Origin: JBBATK01 sp044228685
Lineage (GTDB): Bacteria; Bacteroidota; Ignavibacteria; Kapaibacteriales; NICIL-2
DNA length: 64,000 nucleotides
Assembly (NCBI GenBank): GCA_044228685.1
Contig: JBGAUL010000003.1
Location: forward strand, 62,001-126,000
Direction: 5' to 3'
Position 1 is the first letter of the stretch. Each line of letters begins with the position of its first letter. A model generated the notes under the pieces. That model had not been told where the DNA came from, searched no databases, and saw nothing but the letters and a program-made list of their open reading frames with translations. A program made the translations under genes and the position numbers. Below are positions 1-9,263 of the stretch, one piece after another.

Positions 1-2
1 TA

Positions 3-302
3 GGTCATCTGACGAATCTCTACACCCCGCCATCAAACTCAAGTATTTACCCGGTTGTTGCTTGGTGTGATCAATTGCCTCCAACCGCGCACTCGCCGCA
101 CGAGGTTGAAGAAGTTCATGTTGTGGCTCTTCGTGACTTGCGTTTCGATCGTCTGGTTGAGGAAGAATGGGAACTAAGAGGCGAGCGAATGACTGTCCCC
201 TTCTGGCGACTCGAGCACTCCACTCCTCTCTGGGGCGCTACCGCAATAATCATCTCTGAGCTCATGAGCATCTACGAAGATTGGCTTTCAACTAGATCTT
301 GA
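3..302 (+). CDS. Nudix hydrolase, CoA pyrophosphatase-like (C-terminal part; 5' end outside window)
   Basis: The reading frame is open from the window edge to a TGA at 300-302, giving about 99 residues. The visible part has TNLYTPPSN near its start and VPFW plus WGATA near its end. These match, from family knowledge, the C-terminal half of bacterial Nudix hydrolases of the CoA-pyrophosphatase (NudL/YeaB) type, which cleave the diphosphate of CoA or related nucleotides. The Nudix box itself would lie upstream of the window, so catalytic competence cannot be judged. A TTG at 75 is an internal codon, because homology continues upstream of it. The family call is moderate; the exact substrate is inference. 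Confidence 0.7.
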   Translation, partial: GHLTNLYTPPSNSSIYPVVAWCDQLPPTAHSPHEVEEVHVVALRDLRFDRLVEEEWELRGERMTVPFWRLEHSTPLWGATAIIISELMSIYEDWLSTRS

Positions 303-437
303 AGAGTTTAGGCCTATGGAGTTTTAGCCCTAATCGGCTTGTAATCACGCTTTTCCCTCGCTTCGAAGCCTACTAAAGCACAGCATTCCCGGTGCCGAGC
401 GCAATACTCGTATTTTTGTGCTCATACTACTACTCCC

Positions 438-1517
438 ATGAACGACAATACTCGAACACATTATCCAGAAAAGCAAGAACAGGTTGTTGAATTTCATGTT
501 GGTGCCGGTGCAGAAGTGCAGCGTATTGACGTGTATCTCTGCAGTGTTATACGAAACGCAACCCGCACTAAGGTCCAGACTGCTATCGATGGCGGCAACG
601 TCTTGGTGAATGGAAAGGTCATTAAATCCAGCTACAAAATTCAGCCCGGCGACCACATCGTTTGCACCGTGCTACGACGACCACCGATTGAATTAGTCCC
701 GGAGAACATCCCCCTCAACATCGTCTACGAAGACGATGATCTGATGGTCATCAACAAACCTGCAGGTATGGTTGTGCATCCTGCGCATGGCAATCGCTAC
801 GGCACTTTGGTTAATGCTTTGTTGTACCATATGGGACAGCGTGAGTCGATCGTCGTTGAGGAAGAGAATGAATCAGAGGAAGCAGAGCTCGACGATGCAT
901 CAGTGCTCGACAACTACGCACTTCGTCCGGGTATCGTTCATCGTATCGACAAAGACACCTCAGGAATATTAGTCGTCGGAAAAAATCCTCATGCAACAGA
1001 GCAGCTCTCCGCACAATTCGCACGACGCACTGCGAAGCGCGTGTATCATGCCTTGGTCTGGGGTTTGGTAAAAGAAGACAGCATAACTATCGACGCTCCA
1101 CTGGCTCGATCACCGCGTGATAGAAAAATCTTCTGCGTAAATCCTACCGAAGGAAAGTCAGCGATCACAGATCTGACGGTATTGGAGCGCTATGATTTCT
1201 TGTCGATGGTTGAACTTCGTCTTCGCACCGGTCGCACACACCAGATCCGCGTGCACTGTTCACACTTGCATCATCCTCTGCTCGGCGATACAGCCTACGG
1301 CGGAAATGTCTTGCACTACGGTGGCATTCGAGCTCAACATCGCACCGCAGCGCATCGTTGTTTGGAGCTCATGCAGCGTCAAGCACTGCATGCTACCAGT
1401 TTGGGTTTTCAGCATCCAACAACAGGCGTGTGGATGGAATTCACATCTGAACTGCCCGAGGATTTCTCTGCTGTACTCTCGCTTGTGCGCGAACTACACG
1501 CAAAGTCCATCCAGTAA
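438..1517 (+). CDS. rluD: RluD-family 23S rRNA pseudouridine synthase
   Basis: A protein of 359 residues. Residues about 15-75 form an S4 RNA-binding domain (QRIDVYLCSVI through GDHIV). The catalytic domain follows, with the RluA/RluD motif HRIDKDTSG carrying the catalytic Asp, then RTGRTHQIRVH. The order S4 then RluA-type catalytic domain and the length fit RluD, which isomerises uridines in helix 69 of 23S rRNA. An acidic insertion (EEENESEEAE, about residues 140-155) before the catalytic motif is longer than I expect for the family. The gene ends 3 bp before a convergent lipoprotein gene. RluD rather than RluC is inferred from overall layout. Confidence 0.88.
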   Translation: MNDNTRTHYPEKQEQVVEFHVGAGAEVQRIDVYLCSVIRNATRTKVQTAIDGGNVLVNGKVIKSSYKIQPGDHIVCTVLRRPPIELVPENIPLNIVYEDDDLMVINKPAGMVVHPAHGNRYGTLVNALLYHMGQRESIVVEEENESEEAELDDASVLDNYALRPGIVHRIDKDTSGILVVGKNPHATEQLSAQFARRTAKRVYHALVWGLVKEDSITIDAPLARSPRDRKIFCVNPTEGKSAITDLTVLERYDFLSMVELRLRTGRTHQIRVHCSHLHHPLLGDTAYGGNVLHYGGIRAQHRTAAHRCLELMQRQALHATSLGFQHPTTGVWMEFTSELPEDFSAVLSLVRELHAKSIQ

Positions 1518-1520
1518 TCA

Positions 1521-2132
1521 CTATTGATTCTGCGCCTTCTGCACTCGCGCTTGTAGCGATTTGAGTTTGTCGCTGATTGACTTCATCGCGACTTGATGCT
1601 TGTTGTAATCATCTTGATGCGCCTCGAGAAAGGCCATAGTGCGAATAATCTTCAATACAGAGCGCTCATCCACAAGCTCATCCTTGTTTTGCCACATGTG
1701 TGTGCACGCAGAGTCTGCTGACGCGACTCGCCTTTCATGCGTTTTCTTGTGCTCTTCAATCAGATCATGTAACCGCTTACGCGTTCCCTCATTTTTTATT
1801 GATGCAGCACACGACGTGGCTTGATCGTAAAATGTCGTTGCAATATTCTTGCTTTGCTGAAACTCTGTGTGAGCATTATTCACATCGTCGAGATGTTGTT
1901 CGATGTCGGTTTCAAGTTGCGACAGTTGAGGAATTGAGTCACAGAGTTTGGAGTAAAGTTGCTCGAGACCATTATTCCCGGAGCGCTCTTTGTATGAAGA
2001 GACTGACTCAGTTGCGTTCTTCATTGTGGACTCAATCTTCTTCTCAAGACTATCACTTGAGTTTCTTTTCTGCTGACTACAGGCACTGAGCAGTACTACC
2101 AACACATAAGCAAACAAGGCAGGCGTCTTCAT
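1521..2132 (-). CDS. Coiled-coil lipoprotein of unknown function
   Basis: A protein of 203 residues with a lipoprotein signal (MKTPALFAYVLVVLLSAC; lipobox LSAC), so it is probably lipidated and held at a membrane. The mature part is highly charged and helical (SLEKKIESTMKN, QLETDIEQHLDDVNNAH, LKSLQARVQKAQ), suggesting coiled coils. No enzyme motif is seen. I chose the ATG at 2132 because AAGGA lies 6 bases upstream and the signal peptide begins there; a longer frame begins at 2174 but would bury the signal. It is convergent with the rluD-like gene. Function unknown. Confidence 0.75.
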   Translation of the reverse strand: MKTPALFAYVLVVLLSACSQQKRNSSDSLEKKIESTMKNATESVSSYKERSGNNGLEQLYSKLCDSIPQLSQLETDIEQHLDDVNNAHTEFQQSKNIATTFYDQATSCAASIKNEGTRKRLHDLIEEHKKTHERRVASADSACTHMWQNKDELVDERSVLKIIRTMAFLEAHQDDYNKHQVAMKSISDKLKSLQARVQKAQNQ

Positions 2133-2262
2133 GGCTATCCTTGAGTGGTGAACAAAGAGATATTCAATACTCAAGGGATACGACCGCTGAGGGAGGGTGT
2201 TGCGAACTGTTTCTTCAAGACAATTCTGACGATGACGCGCTTATTATACAGGCTTCTTGCTC

Positions 2263-3444
2263 TTAGACAGGATTGATAAAGTAGGTCTTCATCATTCCTT
2301 TACCTTTCACATCGATTTCGCCGCGAGCTTCAACCTTGAGGGTGGCGCCTTCGATAACGATCTGAGAAGGGACAGTATTTGTTGCGACAGCTGCACCGCT
2401 TTGCTCGATGAGTGCTGCGAGAAAATCTTCAGAGACTTGGATCTTGGCCGGTTCACCATATTTCTCCATGCGAGCTGCAATGTTGACGGTGTCGCCCCAA
2501 ACGTCATAGGAGAATTTTCGCTCGCCGATGACGCCCGCTACAACGGGCCCGCAGTGCATACCAATTCGGAAGCGAATATCACGTCCAAGCGAAGCACTGA
2601 CGCTGCGTCCAACCTCCATCATAGCCAAAGCACTCTTCACTGCATTAAGCGCGTGAAGCGGATCGGCCAGAGGAAGTCCCACGACTGCCATGTAAGAATC
2701 ACCAATTGTCTTAATCTTTTCAAAGCCGGTTATCGTCGCAATTTGATCGATGCCAATGAAGAACTTGTTGAGCAGTTCGATGAGCTCCAGAGCTTTGAGT
2801 TGTGATGTGAGCTGGGTAAAGCCGACGATGTCGACGAAGATCACCGAGACCGCATCGAAGCTGTCCGCGATGATAGTGTCGCCGCTCTTGAGTCGCTGCG
2901 CTATCGCATCCGGCAGAATGTTTAGAAGTAAACGCTCTGAGCGTTCACGTTCATTCGACAACTCTTCGGTGCGCTTCTCAACTAAGTGTTCAAGATTCTC
3001 GTTGAGTTCCTTGAGTTCACGATTCTGAATGGCGAGCTGTTTGTCTTGATAGAAGCTACGTACAGCCTCGCTGATTGTGAGCTGCAAATCGACTTCATCC
3101 CAAGGCTTTGGGATATAGCGATAAAGACGAGCAAAATTGACGGCGTTACCGATTGCGCTGGGAGAAGCTTGTCCGGTGAGCAGTACTGTCAGTGTATTCG
3201 GAAAGCGTGCGTGCACGGCAATGAGAAACTCATCGCCCTTCATGCCTGGCATGATGTGATCGCTGATCACGACCGGAACTTCGATCGCTTCTTCTTGAAG
3301 TTCAGTGAGAAAGTCGAGAGCTTCTTCGGCAGAGGTCATGGCTTCGACCATAAAGGTCTCGCCCAGACGACGTCTGACCTGGGACTTGATACTATCCAGC
3401 ACAAATCCTTCATCATCAACACAAAGTACAACAGCCTTAGTCAT
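2263..3444 (-). CDS. Response regulator with class III adenylate cyclase output
   Basis: A protein of 393 residues. Residues 1-125 are a CheY-like receiver: acidic DDE near 10-12, phosphoacceptor Asp62 in SDHIMPG, LLTGQA, and Lys in IPKPW. Residues about 130-175 are a coiled coil ending in LLLNILPDAIAQRL, the usual linker into class III cyclases. Residues 195-390 are the cyclase: metal Asp205 (FVDIVGFT) and Asp249 (KTIGDSYM), with Asn321 and Arg325 in NIAARME. Lys245 and Asp314 occupy the purine-selecting positions and are the adenine-type pair, so cAMP is the predicted product. The start overlaps the stop of the upstream receiver gene by 8 bp, implying translational coupling. It ends the kinase/receiver cassette. 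Confidence 0.92.
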   Translation of the reverse strand: MTKAVVLCVDDEGFVLDSIKSQVRRRLGETFMVEAMTSAEEALDFLTELQEEAIEVPVVISDHIMPGMKGDEFLIAVHARFPNTLTVLLTGQASPSAIGNAVNFARLYRYIPKPWDEVDLQLTISEAVRSFYQDKQLAIQNRELKELNENLEHLVEKRTEELSNERERSERLLLNILPDAIAQRLKSGDTIIADSFDAVSVIFVDIVGFTQLTSQLKALELIELLNKFFIGIDQIATITGFEKIKTIGDSYMAVVGLPLADPLHALNAVKSALAMMEVGRSVSASLGRDIRFRIGMHCGPVVAGVIGERKFSYDVWGDTVNIAARMEKYGEPAKIQVSEDFLAALIEQSGAAVATNTVPSQIVIEGATLKVEARGEIDVKGKGMMKTYFINPV

Positions 3445-3832
3445 GTTTATTAAGTCCTGAACGTATTGATTCTATGAGCTCCTCTTCCTTCCACGGCTTC
3501 TGAAGACACTTGTACAGATTCGCTTCTGTTTGCGCGCGCTCGATGGCTTCTTTGTCAGCCTGACCCGTCAACATCATCGTCACGATCTGCGGATACTTCT
3601 TGTGCACTGCAATGAGAAATTCATCGCCGCGCATGTCGGGCATAAGCCAGTCCGAGACGATGGTCAAGACGTCTACTCCGTGCTCCGCCAAGTCGTCAAT
3701 CACTTCCCAAGCTTCATTGACACTTTGAGCGCACTCGTAGCTATACTCGTCGCCAAACCATTTCTTGACCTGTGCTCTGAGCACTTGGAGCACCATGAGC
3801 TCGTCATCAACGAATACAATTGCATTTTTCAT
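3437..3832 (-). CDS. Single-domain response regulator (CheY-like)
   Basis: A protein of 131 residues made only of a receiver domain: FVDDE near the N-terminus, Asp61 in SDWLMPD as phosphoacceptor, MLTGQAD, and the conserved Lys in QKPW. ATG at 3832 is preferred, since AAGGAG sits 9 bases before it; an in-frame GTG at 3838 is too close to that site. It lies 78 bp after the propeller histidine kinase and overlaps the receiver-cyclase gene by 8 bp. Its receiver resembles that of the downstream cyclase (RGDEFLIAVH against KGDEFLIAVH), pointing to an internal duplication. A role as co-target or phosphate sink of the same kinase is inferred from position. Confidence 0.93.
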   Translation of the reverse strand: MKNAIVFVDDELMVLQVLRAQVKKWFGDEYSYECAQSVNEAWEVIDDLAEHGVDVLTIVSDWLMPDMRGDEFLIAVHKKYPQIVTMMLTGQADKEAIERAQTEANLYKCLQKPWKEEELIESIRSGLNKHD

Positions 3833-3910
3833 AAGCACAATCTCCTTTGCGTATCGAAGTTCTTTCCATTCGTTCTCAACTCAATGAAGTCTATCGGACG
3901 ACTCCGCTGC

Positions 3911-6900
3911 TTAGTTCTCGCTGAGCGGCAAGCGCACAAAGAATGTCGTGCCGACGCCAACCGTCGAATCAAAGCTAATGCTTCCACCATGCTTCTCAAC
4001 AATCTTACGACAGATGTCGAGACCGAGTCCGCTACCCTCACCCGCCGGCTTTGTAGTAAAGAAGGGAGAAAAGATACGATCACGAATCTCTTCGGGAATT
4101 CCGCCGCCGGTATCGCCGACGCGGACCTCAATCTGACGTTGACCTTTGTCGGTGCGTAATCCAACGCCAACTGTCATCGTTCCTTTGCCACCCATAGCCT
4201 GAATTGCATTGTGCACGAGATTGGTCCAGACTTGGGTCAACTCATCACCATAAGCCATGATATCCGGAACTGTCGGATCAAAATCTCGACTTACTTCAAT
4301 GCCGTGCTTCAGTGTGTTGTGATACAAGGTCATCACAACTTCAATAGTATTTGCCACACTAACCAATTGCTTTTCATTGCGATGATCGTAGTGTGCATAG
4401 GTCTTGAGAGCAAACACAACTTTCGATGCCCGTTCAACTGCTACTTCAATCGTCGCGCTTTGACGTGACTGCAGCGCCATGTTGTATGCTGCATCAATCA
4501 GACCGCGCGCATCGGGTCGTTTCCACAAATTCAAATAGGCATCATCACTTGTCGTCAGCCCCATCTCTATCATCATTTCAGCGATATGATCGGCTTGTTC
4601 AATTCCTGCTTCGCTTAGCGATTGCGCCATCGCTCGACGTGCATTGCGTGCTTCACGTCCGGTTGGTGCGCTGGCTGAAGCGACGCTGCGTTTGACGAGA
4701 TCTAGAAGGAGTTGTAGTTCTGCATCATTAAGACTGCGCATGACGGATGGCAGAGTCTGCATGACCTCATCAGTAGCATGACGAATATTTCCAATCGCAG
4801 CCTTGATTGCTCCAAGCGGCGTGTTGACCTCGTGCGCGATACCTGCAACGAGTTGACCTAGAGCGGCCATCTTTTCTGATTGAACCAACTCGGATTGTGT
4901 CTGTTGCAACTCGGTCAATGCCTTCTCCAAATCATGAGCTTTCTTCGTGACTTGCTCGGCTTGCACTTGAATCTCATCTTTTGCTTTGCTGAGATCGCGA
5001 GTACGTTCTGACACTTCTCGCTCGAGAATTTGGTTGCGCATTTGCATACGACGGGTTCTCCAGCGGAATGTGCCGAAGCCTCCACCAATCAGCAGCACAA
5101 CCATGATCGCGCGTGCCCAAATCGTCGCCCACCACGGTGCATGAACAACCACTTCAATTGACGCACCTTCCTCATTCCACACATCGTCGTTGTTGGAAGC
5201 AATGACGTGGAAGCGATAGGTGCCCGGAGGAAGACTGGTGTATTTGGCTTCGTGTACGGGACCGCACTCAATCCAATCCGGATCAAATCCTTCCAAGCGA
5301 TACTTGTAGCGATTCTTGTCGGCATGCAGAAAGTTGAAGGCAACAAACTCAAAGGTCACACTCGTCTCGTCGTGCGCGATGTCGATGCGTTTTGCATCGG
5401 CGACGTAGCTATCGGTTACAATCGGACCATTGAATCCACGCACGCCACTGATGATGACTTTAGGTTTGACTTGATTGAGCGAGAGATTATCAGGATGAAA
5501 ACTCACCGGTCCACTCAAAGTTCCCGCCCACACAAATCCATCTCGCGTGCAGCTAATCGCACGATCGAACATGCTGTTGTTTGGCAATCCATCATTCGTG
5601 TTGAAGTGATGCACAACCATGTCAACGGGATTGAAGCTCCACAAGCCGCTTCCCTCGCTCAACATCCACATGACGCCTGCTTGGGTACGAACGATGCCGC
5701 TGAGATCATAGGGCAAACCGAGCTTTGATGAGAGTCGACTAACACGAAGAGAAGACTTGCTGATTGAACAAAAGGCACCGCGAGAATCAACCGCAAACAT
5801 TTGGTCGCCCGGACCTTCTGCAAAGCCACACACAAAGCCACTAACAAGGGCATTGGTATCGCTAATGTTGACGCTTACTGATCTCCATTGACCGTTAGCC
5901 GGATCAAAGACGTGAACGCCTGTGCCGCCAAACCATAATACGCCGGAAGCGTCTTGATAGCTAGCGCGGTAATCAGGATCTTCAACTACCTTATTTCCGG
6001 GATTCACCGTAACTCTACTAAAGCTGCCGCTTTCACTATCCATTTGATGCAAACCGCGTCGAGTGGAAATCCACAGCACGCCCTTTTTATCCCGAATGAT
6101 CGACTCGATAGTATTGCTCTTCAAGGAATGTGGGTCGTCGGGATTGGCGCGGAAGTTCGTGAACTTCTTTGTCTGGGGATTCAAGCGACAGAGTCCGCCA
6201 AAGGTTCCAAACAAGATCGAGCCATCACGATCCTCATAGATCGCATTGACAGATACGCCGCGATCCGGAGTGGATGTTATGGTACTCTCATCTCCATCGC
6301 GATGTTCATAATGTTCGAAGCTGCCGGACTTTGGATCGTACTTGGAAACTCCGGTCGACAAGTAATATCCAAACCACATGTTGCCGTGCGAGTCCTGAAT
6401 CATACGCGAAACGCGCTGTGAAAGAAGACGCTGCGATTGCGGCAATACTGAGTTTGTGCGTAGTGCAGAGAAGCGTGAAACCGAATGGAAGCCGTAGTTC
6501 AAACCGTCGTTACGCGAGACGATCCAAGTTCCGCCACTGGCATCGAAGAATATGCGACGAATCAGTCCGCCGGATAAACTCAGGGCATCATCTGCATTCG
6601 GCTCATAGCTTGTAAAACGTGCGCTCTGCGGATCGTACGAGAATGCACCTTTAATACCATTGACCCATAACTCGCCGGTTGGCGATTCTGTTATAACGGA
6701 GTTCATTTCAAAAGAAGGTCCCGGACTTTGCGGAACATCGACTCTGCGACACAGTGCTTGCGATCCCGAACCGAGAGAAGCCAAAGACAGCTCACACAGA
6801 CTCAACGCGCCATCTGGTCCGCCGCTCGTACAAAGAGCCCACCAACTACCATTTGCCGCATGGTGCAAAGCAAGAACATCGTTATGCGGCAGCGATTGCG

Positions 6901-7699
6901 GTTGAGAGGGATCCGATTGCCAATGGACAAAGTGACCGCTGGCGGGATTATCCAATACATACAACCCACGACCAATCGTCGCGACCATCAAATGTCCGTC
7001 ATCGAGTGTGCGCAATGAAGTCACGGGAACTTTACCCGGTTCTGCGGGATTGGCTGCATTGTCGCCAACAGCAACAATGCTCTTTGATGATGCATCCACG
7101 CGAAACAAACCTGCATCTGTTCCAAGATAGACGCCTGAGTTCTTTACTTCACAGAATGTCAGAACAGTATTGAAGGCATCTTTCTTCGCGCCGTTGAATT
7201 GCGTAAATGTTTGACTAGAAGGATCAAAACAGTAGACGAGTGCACCACTACCCAACACACCGAGCCATAGCTTGGAATCGGAGCCTTCGTAAATGCGATA
7301 GATTTTGCTTTCGTTTGCATCAGCACCGCTTGAGGGCGGAATAAAACTGCTGAAGCTCTCGGTTCGGCGATTGTATCGACACAAGCCACCATCGAGCATG
7401 GCGAACCATAGAGTACCGTCTTTTGCTTCCAGATAGTCAAGACAATTCGATCCACGCAGCTGCGTGGTGTCACCGTTCTGGATGTACCTCTTCATGCTCA
7501 CACCGTCCCATCGGTTGAGTCCGGCTTGGGTTCCAACCCACACAAAACCATAGCGATCTTGAAAGCCAAACCAGCAGTATCGCGAGGTTAATCCTTGCTC
7601 TGCCGAGATATGCGAAAAGCGCAGCGGTTGCGCCTCGAGCTGCGAGACACTTCCGAGAAGCAAACACATAAGAATACAAACACAACGAATAGCGCGCAT
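3911..7699 (-). CDS. Periplasmic-propeller sensor histidine kinase
   Basis: A protein of 1262 residues. The signal peptide MRAIRCVCILMCLLLGSVSQ starts at the ATG at 7699, preceded by GGGGAA; an upstream in-frame start at 7738 would hide it. Residues about 25-760 contain many Reg_prop-type repeats (for example GFVWVGTQAGLNRWDG), expected to form two propellers. A Y_Y_Y domain follows (YRLEGFDPDWIECG, LPPGTYRFHV), then one membrane span (about 850-875) and a coiled coil. The kinase core has the phosphorylated His near residue 956 (GIAHEVNTP), a roughly 100-residue insertion before the ATPase, then the N box (NLVHNAIQAM), DTGGGIP and GSGLGLDI. Unlike Bacteroides hybrid two-component proteins it lacks fused receiver and AraC domains; the receivers are encoded just downstream. 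The ligand is unknown. Confidence 0.93.
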   Translation of the reverse strand: MRAIRCVCILMCLLLGSVSQLEAQPLRFSHISAEQGLTSRYCWFGFQDRYGFVWVGTQAGLNRWDGVSMKRYIQNGDTTQLRGSNCLDYLEAKDGTLWFAMLDGGLCRYNRRTESFSSFIPPSSGADANESKIYRIYEGSDSKLWLGVLGSGALVYCFDPSSQTFTQFNGAKKDAFNTVLTFCEVKNSGVYLGTDAGLFRVDASSKSIVAVGDNAANPAEPGKVPVTSLRTLDDGHLMVATIGRGLYVLDNPASGHFVHWQSDPSQPQSLPHNDVLALHHAANGSWWALCTSGGPDGALSLCELSLASLGSGSQALCRRVDVPQSPGPSFEMNSVITESPTGELWVNGIKGAFSYDPQSARFTSYEPNADDALSLSGGLIRRIFFDASGGTWIVSRNDGLNYGFHSVSRFSALRTNSVLPQSQRLLSQRVSRMIQDSHGNMWFGYYLSTGVSKYDPKSGSFEHYEHRDGDESTITSTPDRGVSVNAIYEDRDGSILFGTFGGLCRLNPQTKKFTNFRANPDDPHSLKSNTIESIIRDKKGVLWISTRRGLHQMDSESGSFSRVTVNPGNKVVEDPDYRASYQDASGVLWFGGTGVHVFDPANGQWRSVSVNISDTNALVSGFVCGFAEGPGDQMFAVDSRGAFCSISKSSLRVSRLSSKLGLPYDLSGIVRTQAGVMWMLSEGSGLWSFNPVDMVVHHFNTNDGLPNNSMFDRAISCTRDGFVWAGTLSGPVSFHPDNLSLNQVKPKVIISGVRGFNGPIVTDSYVADAKRIDIAHDETSVTFEFVAFNFLHADKNRYKYRLEGFDPDWIECGPVHEAKYTSLPPGTYRFHVIASNNDDVWNEEGASIEVVVHAPWWATIWARAIMVVLLIGGGFGTFRWRTRRMQMRNQILEREVSERTRDLSKAKDEIQVQAEQVTKKAHDLEKALTELQQTQSELVQSEKMAALGQLVAGIAHEVNTPLGAIKAAIGNIRHATDEVMQTLPSVMRSLNDAELQLLLDLVKRSVASASAPTGREARNARRAMAQSLSEAGIEQADHIAEMMIEMGLTTSDDAYLNLWKRPDARGLIDAAYNMALQSRQSATIEVAVERASKVVFALKTYAHYDHRNEKQLVSVANTIEVVMTLYHNTLKHGIEVSRDFDPTVPDIMAYGDELTQVWTNLVHNAIQAMGGKGTMTVGVGLRTDKGQRQIEVRVGDTGGGIPEEIRDRIFSPFFTTKPAGEGSGLGLDICRKIVEKHGGSISFDSTVGVGTTFFVRLPLSEN

Positions 7700-7856
7700 A
7701 ATCGTTCCCCAGAGTCTATAATACGATGGCACTCTCACTCATATCAATCGATCAATTTAGCAAATAGGCTTCACTCAGGTGTTTTTCATCGCGCAGAATC
7801 GGGGGAGGAGTGCTGAAGACGCTCTGTGTGACCATTGTCGAGTTTGCGTCGGACAA

Positions 7857-8987
7857 CTACCGACGCTGCAATTCCAATAGCGCTCGAGCGGCATCTTCAG
7901 CAGCTTGAGGTTTAGCAAATGACTGCATGGCCGCTGCCATTGCTGCGCGTTTTTCTGTGTTGCTCAGCAATTCTAAGATTTCATCGATGCGTGACGCCAA
8001 CTCCGCGTCGCGAATCATTATAGCCGCGCCTGCATTCTGCAACGCTTTTGCATTGTGCTCTTGTTCGTTGTTGGCTGCGTATGGATAAGGGATCAATACC
8101 GCCGGAATGCCAACGACACCTAACTCTGCAACGGTGCCGCCGCCTGCACGACAGAGCACGAGGTCAGCAGCCGCATATGCCTCCGCCATCTCATTAATGA
8201 AGGGCAGCACCTTAATGTTGGATGGAATAGATGCAGGAGCAGTGTAGGAGGAACCGGTTTGCCAAATGACCTGCACGTCTTTGTTTTTCAGAACTTCAAT
8301 TCGCGATGCAATTGCTTCGTTGATGGATCGAGCACCGAGTGAACCGCCGAAAACGAGTAAGGTGGTCGTGGTGGGATCCAAGCCAAAATGACGACGTCCC
8401 TCTTCACGACTTGGCTGATGCGAAAAGGCTTGTCGAATGGGATTGCCAAGCACTCTGACTTTCTTTCGTGCCTCAGAACTGAAATACGATGCACATTCTG
8501 CAAAAGCCGCAATGATCAAATCTGCTTTGTTTGCAATTCGACGATTCGCCTTGCCGGGAATAGCGTTCGATTCGATCAAAGCAAGTGGCAAACCTGCAGA
8601 CGATGCTGCCAATGCCAAGGGAACCGAAACATAGGTGCCTGCGCACAAAGCAAGCTGTGGCTTGAATTCACGAATGAGTCTGCGAACTTTGAGTGTGGAT
8701 GCAATGATTGTCAAGGGCATCTTCCACGACTGCAAAGAGCGCACTCCTTTGTAGCCGCGTACACTGAGTCCTTCGAAACGGAAACCCAGTTGCGGGACGA
8801 CCTTTGCCTCAATGCGCTCCGGGTTTCCGACAAACAGCACCTCTAGCTTTCGCATTTTCTGTAACTGCTCAACAACTGCGACTGCCGGAAAAAGATCACC
8901 GCCGGTGCCTCCGGCTGCCACGATTACCCGTAGCACTTCATTTGAGTTTGATGCGTCCCCTTGTTTCGATGTAGGCTCATTCAGCAT
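7857..8987 (-). CDS. murG: UDP-GlcNAc:lipid I N-acetylglucosaminyltransferase (MurG)
   Basis: About 376 residues from the ATG at 8987. MurG converts lipid I to lipid II on the inner face of the cytoplasmic membrane. Seen: the N-terminal glycine-rich loop GGTGGDLFPA, the second loop GGSLGARSINEA, FINEMAEAYAAADLVLCRAGGGT, and a C-terminal region matching the UDP-GlcNAc-binding half. Two family positions differ from the E. coli pattern I know: Asp replaces the His of GGTGGH, and Leu replaces the Gln of GGSQGA. A longer frame reaches 9092, but the extra 35 residues do not look like MurG. No clear Shine-Dalgarno. It stands alone, without other mur/fts genes nearby, and is divergent from the SPOR gene. 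Confidence 0.9.
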   Translation of the reverse strand: MLNEPTSKQGDASNSNEVLRVIVAAGGTGGDLFPAVAVVEQLQKMRKLEVLFVGNPERIEAKVVPQLGFRFEGLSVRGYKGVRSLQSWKMPLTIIASTLKVRRLIREFKPQLALCAGTYVSVPLALAASSAGLPLALIESNAIPGKANRRIANKADLIIAAFAECASYFSSEARKKVRVLGNPIRQAFSHQPSREEGRRHFGLDPTTTTLLVFGGSLGARSINEAIASRIEVLKNKDVQVIWQTGSSYTAPASIPSNIKVLPFINEMAEAYAAADLVLCRAGGGTVAELGVVGIPAVLIPYPYAANNEQEHNAKALQNAGAAIMIRDAELASRIDEILELLSNTEKRAAMAAAMQSFAKPQAAEDAARALLELQRR

Positions 8988-9263
8988 GAACAAACATAGC
9001 AATTGAAGGTAGTTTTTCTGTCTAGCGCTCAACAACATGGGAGATTTCGTCGATCCTTGATTCTCCTCGACTTTGTGATCGGTGCGTGGCACTTTTACAA
9101 TTCCGCATTGTTCGAAAACTATTGTGCTTTTCTTCTAACCCTTAGCTGAGATTTTGCGAGGAGCATATTGTGGAAATGTCCTAAGTTTGGGCTTAGCTAA
9201 AAACACGTCCGGATAGACCTATGCAGCAGGTCGCCGGCTATTCCTTTATCGTTCACGGATGAA

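Noticed and set aside
345..656. Minus-strand frame antisense to rluD
   Set aside because: It lies entirely over the upstream region and the S4 domain of a clear gene and has no family signal.
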